A stretch of DNA of 64,000 bases from an uncultured Desulfuromonadales bacterium. Its GTDB lineage: Bacteria; Desulfobacterota; Desulfuromonadia; Desulfuromonadales; Geopsychrobacteraceae. Position numbers and translations under genes: made by a program. Position 1 is the first letter of the stretch. Each line of letters begins with the position of its first letter. Below, one piece after another: positions 59,157 to 64,000 of the stretch. The stretch lies in contig CAMYNC010000008.1 of assembly GCA_947259685.1 (NCBI GenBank), positions 1 through 64,000 of the forward strand, given 5' to 3'. The notes beneath the pieces were generated by a model that saw nothing but the letters and a program-made list of their open reading frames with translations, was not told where the DNA came from and made no database searches.

Positions 59157-60868
59157 TGCAAGTTATCCAGGTATTTCTGTTGTTGATGCTGGTTATCGGC
59201 TCAGTGAGCGTTCAGGCGGCTGAACTACAGGCAGTTCCGGACCGCTCGCGGATCAATCAGGAGGAAAATTTTATCCTCGAGCTACGGGCGGCCGGCAGTG
59301 TCGATGGCCGTCCCGACCTGAGTGTGCTTGAGGAGGATTTCGAGCTGCTCGGTCACTCTCAGGCTTCGCAGATCCAAATTATCAACGGTGAGATTCGCCG
59401 TACCACGACCTGGAGGATTTCGCTACTGGCACGCAGTGCTGGCAGCAAACTTATTCCGCCACTCTGTGTCGACAGCGATTGCAGTGAGCCGGTTACCATT
59501 GAGGTGTTGCCAGTCGGTCGGAAGCAGAGCACAGCGTCTGGCAGCAGTGAGTTATTGCTGGAGGTCAGCGCCGAGCCGGGTAAATTGCGCGTGCAGTCAC
59601 AGCTTATTTATAAAGTGCGCCTGTTAACCCGACTGAATATCCTCCAGGCCAGCCTCACTGACCCGAGCCCGAGCGGCGTTGAGGCGGTGGTACAGAAACT
59701 CGGTGAGGACCGTCAGTACGAAACCCGTAAGGATGGCGTGCGCTATCAGGTCATCGAGCGGCAATACGCCATCTTCCCACAGCAAAGCGGTCGATTGACC
59801 ATTGCGCCGCTGCGTTTTGATGCCCAGGTCAGGGCTGGTCGGCGCGGTGAGCTTCCCTTTAATCAGCGGACACGGCAACTGCGTAAACATTCCGAGGAGA
59901 TCAGCCTCGAAGTGCTGCCGGCGGTGGAAGCAGACGGGCGATCCTGGTTACCAGCTCAGGCTGTGCAACTGGATGACGACTGGCAGAATCGACCGCTCCA
60001 ACTGACCGTCGGCGAGCCGGCCACCCGAACCCTGACTCTGCTGGCCAATGGACTGCCAGCCGCCCAGCTGCCGCAGTTTAAGTTGGAGGTTCCCGAGGGG
60101 TTCAAGAGTTATCCGGACCAACCGAGCCGGCAGGACCAGTTCGGCGATTCCGGGGTCACCGGCAGTCTGCAGCAGAAACTGGCGCTGGTTCCGACCCGTC
60201 CCGGGAAATTCCGACTCCCGGCAATCAGTGTCGATTGGTGGGATTTGAACACTGAGCGTTGGCGTCAGGCTCAGCTGGCAGAAGTTGAGATCGAAGTGTT
60301 GCCAGCAGCTGGACAGGCCATATCCACGGCTCCGCCAGCGGTTCCATTGCCCGCAGAGCCCAGTGCGAAAACGCCAGCAGCACCGCCAGCTTTGGCACCG
60401 GCGGCTGTCGCCACCGGCTTTTGGCCTTGGCTGAGTCTGGCTCTGGGAATCGGCTGGTTGCTCACTCTGCTGTTTCTGCTGAGGGTTCAGTTTATGCGTC
60501 GCCAAACAAAACCAGCCCCGCGAAAAGAGCAGCAAACCAGTCCAGACCTGAAAACAGCCCGGCGGGAACTCAATCAGGCGCTGCAGCATGGCGAGCCGGC
60601 GCAGCTGCGCACTGCTCTGCTCGCCTGGGGAGGGGCGCTTTATCCCGAGGCGCGACCAAGCAACCTGGAACAGCTGGCAATACTCAGCGGCGACCCCCTG
60701 GCGCTACAGCTGGAAATCTTCAGCCGAAGCCGTTACGGTCGCTCGGTCGAAGGCTGGGACGGAAAAGAGCTCAAGAGCGCCGTGGAACGGACAGAGCAAC
60801 ATTATCAAACAACACCAGAGAATGGCTTACCGCCTCTCTATCCGCAGCAGGCCGCTCGCAAGCATTAA
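59150..60868 (+). CDS. BatD-like secreted/membrane protein
   Basis: 572 residues. A signal peptide (about 1-24, SVSVQA-AE) is followed by a large periplasmic beta-sandwich region with the BatD hallmarks VDGRPDLSVLEEDFELLGHSQASQIQIINGEIRRTTTW and Pro/Ala-rich linkers, then a membrane helix (about 423-445) and a short cytoplasmic helical tail. It overlaps the previous gene by 7 bases and ends the operon. BatD is thought to organise the VWA partners in the envelope. Confidence 0.9.
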   Translation: MVVQVIQVFLLLMLVIGSVSVQAAELQAVPDRSRINQEENFILELRAAGSVDGRPDLSVLEEDFELLGHSQASQIQIINGEIRRTTTWRISLLARSAGSKLIPPLCVDSDCSEPVTIEVLPVGRKQSTASGSSELLLEVSAEPGKLRVQSQLIYKVRLLTRLNILQASLTDPSPSGVEAVVQKLGEDRQYETRKDGVRYQVIERQYAIFPQQSGRLTIAPLRFDAQVRAGRRGELPFNQRTRQLRKHSEEISLEVLPAVEADGRSWLPAQAVQLDDDWQNRPLQLTVGEPATRTLTLLANGLPAAQLPQFKLEVPEGFKSYPDQPSRQDQFGDSGVTGSLQQKLALVPTRPGKFRLPAISVDWWDLNTERWRQAQLAEVEIEVLPAAGQAISTAPPAVPLPAEPSAKTPAAPPALAPAAVATGFWPWLSLALGIGWLLTLLFLLRVQFMRRQTKPAPRKEQQTSPDLKTARRELNQALQHGEPAQLRTALLAWGGALYPEARPSNLEQLAILSGDPLALQLEIFSRSRYGRSVEGWDGKELKSAVERTEQHYQTTPENGLPPLYPQQAARKH

Positions 60869-60985
60869 TCCATCCGGTGGCTGATTATTTTCCCTTCATT
60901 TGCCGAAAACCCGACAATTTTTTGGTAGGATTAGATGTTCATGGCAGGTGGTAGAGTTATTGTTATTTGACAAAAGGAGGTCGCA

Positions 60986-61099
60986 ATGCAGCAGTACGGT
61001 ATCGACAGGCATTGTCCACAGCAGTACTTATGGTTGGTCAAGCTGGGCCGCTTCCTACTCTTCACCACCATCTTCATTGTGATTCCGGCTTTTCTCTAA
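60986..61099 (+). CDS. 37-residue membrane miniprotein
   Basis: Short frame with ATG at 60986 and TAA at 61097-61099; AAAGGAGGTCGCA precedes the ATG, a near-perfect Shine-Dalgarno. The product starts MQQYGIDRHCPQQYLW and ends in a hydrophobic helix of about 17 residues (FLLFTTIFIVIPAFL). One cysteine lies in the hydrophilic N-terminus. A strong terminator follows at 61133, so this looks like an independent small gene between the Bat operon and the DUF5706-type gene. I recognise no family. Confidence 0.65.
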   Translation: MQQYGIDRHCPQQYLWLVKLGRFLLFTTIFIVIPAFL

Positions 61100-61132
61100 A
61101 CTATCCCTTTCAAAGCTGGACATACACTGCAG

Positions 61133-61168
61133 CGCCCCAGACTTTCGGTCTGGGGCGTTTTGTTGTTT
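61133..61168 (+). terminator. rho-independent terminator after the 37-residue gene
   Basis: CGCCCCAGAC-tttc-GGTCTGGGGCG followed by TTTTGTTGTTT; a near-perfect GC-rich stem, 33 bases after the stop. Confidence 0.88.
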
Positions 61169-61203
61169 ACAGCCCCATGCAAAGGTCACATCTGCGAGAC
61201 CGC

Positions 61204-61719
61204 TCAGAGCGGTACCCGGTGGATAATCGCCGAGATGGTTGCCCCCAGCAGGCCGAACAGCAGCGCCCAGAGGCCGTTACGGATCAGCCCGTATTTGCGG
61301 GTCAGGCGATGCTTGCCCAGGTAATAAATTTCATGCAGATAGGCGTCGTAGAGCTTCTCCTTGTTGGTGATGCAATCGCGGAAGCGGCTTTTGAACTCTT
61401 CTTCGGAAAGATCACTGAAGGAGCGGAAGTAGAACAGGTTGGTGTGGTCGCTGATATGCAGCGGCGGGATGATCGCCAGAATCGAAAAAATCACCGCCAG
61501 AATTCCGGTGCCGGCCAGCAGCAGAATCGTCGGCAGATGCAGCCGATCGTACTGGGTCAGGGTGATGGTAATGATCAGCGACGCGGCGGTCATGATCATC
61601 GACGCCTTGGCATCCGCCATCTGGTTCAGCGTCATGTGCTTGGTCAGGTTGGCGCGCAGGGCGTTGCTGGCCAGCAGGCGGGGGATGAGTGGTTCTTCTT
61701 GGGGACTATTCTCGGCCAT
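61204..61719 (-). CDS. Pycsar-effector-like membrane protein (DUF5706 type)
   Basis: 171 residues; AAGGAGCC precedes the ATG. The N-terminal helix ends with the family block LNQMADAKASMIMTAASLIITITL, which is followed by two membrane helices (about 42-58 and 65-88), a helical cytoplasmic region (LSEEEFKSRFRDCITNKEKLYDAYLHEIYYLGKHRLTRKY) and a third helix near the C-terminus. This matches the PycTM/DUF5706 architecture of membrane proteins that act as effectors in Pycsar anti-phage systems. No nucleotide cyclase is adjacent, so a defence role is unproven. Confidence 0.72.
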   Translation of the reverse strand: MAENSPQEEPLIPRLLASNALRANLTKHMTLNQMADAKASMIMTAASLIITITLTQYDRLHLPTILLLAGTGILAVIFSILAIIPPLHISDHTNLFYFRSFSDLSEEEFKSRFRDCITNKEKLYDAYLHEIYYLGKHRLTRKYGLIRNGLWALLFGLLGATISAIIHRVPL

Positions 61720-61910
61720 CAGTCAGGCTCCTTATCTGCTCTTCTAGGATTTATGCTCAGTTATAGAGAACTGCACACCCAGGCGCAACAGCCTTATCTC
61801 CTGATCGCCTAACCCCGCTGCAACTATTTGGAAACAAGCTGATTTTTTCTTATGCTAACGTTTTGTGCTATCCTTTGATGGATTCTTAACCCGATGGCTG
61901 GAGGTGAATA

Positions 61911-63122
61911 ATGCTGACACGGCAGCAGATCGATCTGGCAGCTGAGAACCTTAAAGGGCAGATCCGCCGCACCGAACTGATCCACTCCCCCTATTATTCC
62001 CAGTTACTCGGGACTCCGCTTTACTTCAAGTGTGAAAACCTGCAGCATACCGGCTCCTTCAAAATTCGCGGCGCTTACCATTTTCTTTCGCAACAGTCTC
62101 CAGAGCGCCTGGCTGGTGGAGTCATCACCGCCTCGGCCGGCAACCATGCGCAAGGCTTGGCCTGCGCCGCCAAACTGCTCGATTGTCCCTGCCGGGTGGT
62201 GATGCCGGAAGGCACGCCGCTGGCCAAAGAGCTCGCCACCCTCGATTATGGTGCGGAGGTCGAGCTGCAAGGCAACAGTTACGATGATGCCGTCAGCCAT
62301 GCCAAACAGCTGGCTGAAGAACAGGAGCTGCTCTATGTGCCGGCCTTCGATGATGAACTGATCATGGCCGGGCAGGGGACCATCGGCCTGGAGATCATCG
62401 AGAATCTACCTGAGCTGGAAACCCTGTTGGTGCCGATCGGTGGTGGTGGCCTGATCGCCGGTGTCGCCTCAGCGATCCGCTCGCAGAAGCCCGATGTCCG
62501 GATTATCGGCGTGGAAACCGCCTGCGTTGCCAGCGCCTCTATGGCACGGCGGAAAGGCAAGCCGGTCAAGGTCGCCGCCCGTTGTCACTCTTTGGCCGAT
62601 GGTATCGCCGTCAAGCAGATCGGCGAGCTGACCTACCCGATCATCAATGAGCTGGTCGACGAGATAGTCACCGTCGAAGAGGAAGCGATCGCCATGGCGA
62701 TGGTCAGTTTGATGGAGCGTGGCAAGCTGGTGGTCGAAGGCTCCGGCGCGGTCGGGCTAGCAGCATTGCTCTACGGCCTGAGAACGATCCACAAAGGACA
62801 CACCCTCTGCCTGCTCTCCGGCGGCAATCTCGATGTGCAGACCATGGCACGGGTGGTCGAACGGGGCATGCTGGCCGAAGGCCGCTACCTGAAACTGCGG
62901 CTGGAGATGATCGACATGCCGGGCGCCCTGGCGCAACTGACCCGCGTGCTCAGTGACTTAGGCGCCAACATCTTCCAGGTTAGCCACGATCGCCACAAAT
63001 CATCGCTGCCGCTTGGTGAAGCCGAGGTGATTCTCGAGCTGGAAACCCGCGGGCCAAGCCATATCCAGGAGATTCTGCTGGCGCTGGAAGAGGAGAGTTA
63101 CCGGCCGGAGGTGTTGAACTAA
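61911..63122 (+). CDS. ilvA: threonine ammonia-lyase (threonine dehydratase)
   Basis: 403 residues; GGAGGTGAATA precedes the ATG. It deaminates threonine to 2-oxobutanoate, the first step of isoleucine synthesis. PLP lysine Lys51 sits in GSFKIRGAYHFL, with SAGNHAQG and the phosphate loop PIGGGGLIAG intact. A C-terminal ACT-like domain (about 325-400, LEMIDMPGALAQLTRVLSDLGANIFQV) suggests allosteric control, making it the biosynthetic-type TdcB-with-ACT form; it is shorter than the two-ACT enterobacterial IlvA. A bidirectional terminator follows. Confidence 0.94.
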   Translation: MLTRQQIDLAAENLKGQIRRTELIHSPYYSQLLGTPLYFKCENLQHTGSFKIRGAYHFLSQQSPERLAGGVITASAGNHAQGLACAAKLLDCPCRVVMPEGTPLAKELATLDYGAEVELQGNSYDDAVSHAKQLAEEQELLYVPAFDDELIMAGQGTIGLEIIENLPELETLLVPIGGGGLIAGVASAIRSQKPDVRIIGVETACVASASMARRKGKPVKVAARCHSLADGIAVKQIGELTYPIINELVDEIVTVEEEAIAMAMVSLMERGKLVVEGSGAVGLAALLYGLRTIHKGHTLCLLSGGNLDVQTMARVVERGMLAEGRYLKLRLEMIDMPGALAQLTRVLSDLGANIFQVSHDRHKSSLPLGEAEVILELETRGPSHIQEILLALEEESYRPEVLN

Positions 63123-63149
63123 GTGAGTTGAGCGATCATTGAAAAAATC

Positions 63150-63195
63150 AAAAAGGGAACGGGGCAGCTTTTAATTTCAGCCCCGTTCCCTTTTT
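63150..63195. terminator. bidirectional rho-independent terminator
   Basis: AAAAAGGGAACGGGGC...GCCCCGTTCCCTTTTT, a perfect 16-base inverted repeat with a 14-base loop, between convergent ilvA and the FG-GAP gene. Confidence 0.93.
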
Positions 63196-63208
63196 GGATT
63201 CGACCGAC

Positions 63209-64000
63209 TTATGGGTTGTTTACCTGCTGCATTTCAAACTGGTAGAGCTTGACATCCGTGCCGAAGACAACCTCCGTGGCACCGTCTCCGTCAATATCCT
63301 TGGCGACCAGGTGATTGTACTCCCCGAGGTCTTCGCCTAGAAACCCGCTCTGCCAGAGCAGACTGTCAGCCATGTTGGAAAAGACTGACAGTCTCCCATC
63401 GGAGCCGATCAGCCATTCGTCAGTTCCATCTCGATCGATATCGCTGACCCGAAAAGAGCTGATGGCGGTAAAAAGCGGCAGCAAGCGAGTTTTCTGAAAG
63501 GTAAAATCAACTCCTGAATAGATGTCGATCGTACCATCATCATTGCCGAGCAGAATCTCCGCTGAACCGTCCAAATCAGTATCGGCAATTTGCGCAGAGT
63601 GGGCTGCAGTTTCAACCAGCCAGTCAAGCTGGTGACTGACTCCGTCATAGGCGTAAACCTTACTTAGGCTGGAAGAGTGTATGTAAGAAGTTCCGACCAC
63701 ACCAATAATTTCAGGGTTTCCATCCTGGTCGGTATCACCAATCTGAATATCGAGAACGTAGTTCTCGGGGTCTGCGAGACTAACACTCCGCCATTCTTCA
63801 GTCAGGCTGGCACCATTTAAAACGACCAGGTAAGGGCCGGACGTTTCTCCGGTGATAATTTCAGTTTGCCCATCATTATCAACATCAGCAACCTCAATAT
63901 CGGTGAACAGATTATCGTAAACAGCACTTTCCGCCTCAAGCGTATGGGTTTTGCCATTGTAGACTTGAATAAGGCCACCATAATAACGGGCTGTCGCTAG
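63209..64000 (-). CDS. FG-GAP/VCBS repeat protein, N-terminus beyond the window
   Basis: The minus-strand frame is open from the right window edge to TAA at 63209; the true start is not in the window and 263 residues are visible. At least five repeats carry calcium-type loops of pattern D-x-D-x-D-G-x-x-E: DVDNDGQTE, DTDQDGNPE, DTDLDGSAE, DIDRDGTDE and DIDGDGATE. They form blades of an integrin-like beta-propeller, usually extracellular. The last visible blade is close to the C-terminus. A domain with a secretion signal or catalytic role may lie upstream, outside the window. Confidence 0.85.
   Translation of the reverse strand, partial: LATARYYGGLIQVYNGKTHTLEAESAVYDNLFTDIEVADVDNDGQTEIITGETSGPYLVVLNGASLTEEWRSVSLADPENYVLDIQIGDTDQDGNPEIIGVVGTSYIHSSSLSKVYAYDGVSHQLDWLVETAAHSAQIADTDLDGSAEILLGNDDGTIDIYSGVDFTFQKTRLLPLFTAISSFRVSDIDRDGTDEWLIGSDGRLSVFSNMADSLLWQSGFLGEDLGEYNHLVAKDIDGDGATEVVFGTDVKLYQFEMQQVNNP

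Overview
The window reads as chromosomal DNA of a GC-rich Gram-negative bacterium. The best fit is the Desulfuromonadales/Geobacterales group (formerly Deltaproteobacteria). This rests on gene content (TatB/TatC, paired parvulin chaperones after mfd, a TRAP transporter, a complete MoxR/Bat operon, sigma54-type two-component regulators, diguanylate cyclase and chemotaxis genes) and on dispersed GTAGGGGCG-type intergenic palindromes. It is inference; no marker such as rRNA is present. Most genes are ordinary housekeeping genes. I see no tRNA, rRNA, prophage, insertion sequence or CRISPR array.

Layout. 1-3040: 2-oxoacid dehydrogenase E1 alpha (cut by the window edge), E1 beta and E2. 3136-8057: patatin-like lipase, then diguanylate cyclase, rsgA and tatBC on the minus strand. 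8265-19854: nadA, mfd, two parvulin-type chaperones, a degenerate GGDEF protein, pdxA and uvrA, all plus strand. 20075-23068: small lipoprotein, two unrecognised small genes and cardiolipin synthase. 23187-27004: a tiny membrane protein, cpxA/cpxR with a triple CpxR box, and a repeat-rich lipoprotein. 27152-32526: metallopeptidase, esterase plus ATP-grasp pair, two small genes, a CpxP/Spy protein with its own CpxR box, and a Usp protein. 32551-35728: two dispersed repeats and a DctPQM TRAP transporter. 35937-46006: chemotaxis receptor, DsbC-like protein, U32 peptidase, small metabolic genes, ABC exporter and DUF815 ATPase. 46217-49281: an NtrC-type two-component system with a predicted sigma54-driven small RNA directly downstream. 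49355-53714: EamA permease, SLC12-like transporter and rsmE. 53927-60868: MoxR/Bat operon. 60986-64000: a 37-residue membrane protein, a Pycsar-effector-like membrane protein, ilvA and the end of an FG-GAP/VCBS repeat protein.

Two regulatory circuits can be read directly from the DNA. (1) A Cpx envelope-stress circuit: three GTAAA boxes at exact 10-bp steps lie upstream of cpxR, and a GTAAA-N5-GTAAA box lies upstream of the CpxP/Spy gene 6 kb away. (2) The best candidate for something undescribed: downstream of the NtrC-family regulator gene are two 15-bp GGGGCA-N3-TGCCCC palindromes, a textbook sigma54 -24/-12 element and a roughly 106-nt non-coding unit. That unit has three hairpins, with an ACCUCC anti-Shine-Dalgarno loop in the middle one, and ends in a U9 terminator. 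The arrangement resembles Pseudomonas CbrAB-CrcZ and Vibrio LuxO-Qrr.

Several genes are too short for routine gene calling but have strong ribosome sites (23187-23273 and 60986-61099). Start codons were often moved inward from the longest possible reading frame, using ribosome-binding sites, overlaps and family N-termini; reasons are given per gene.
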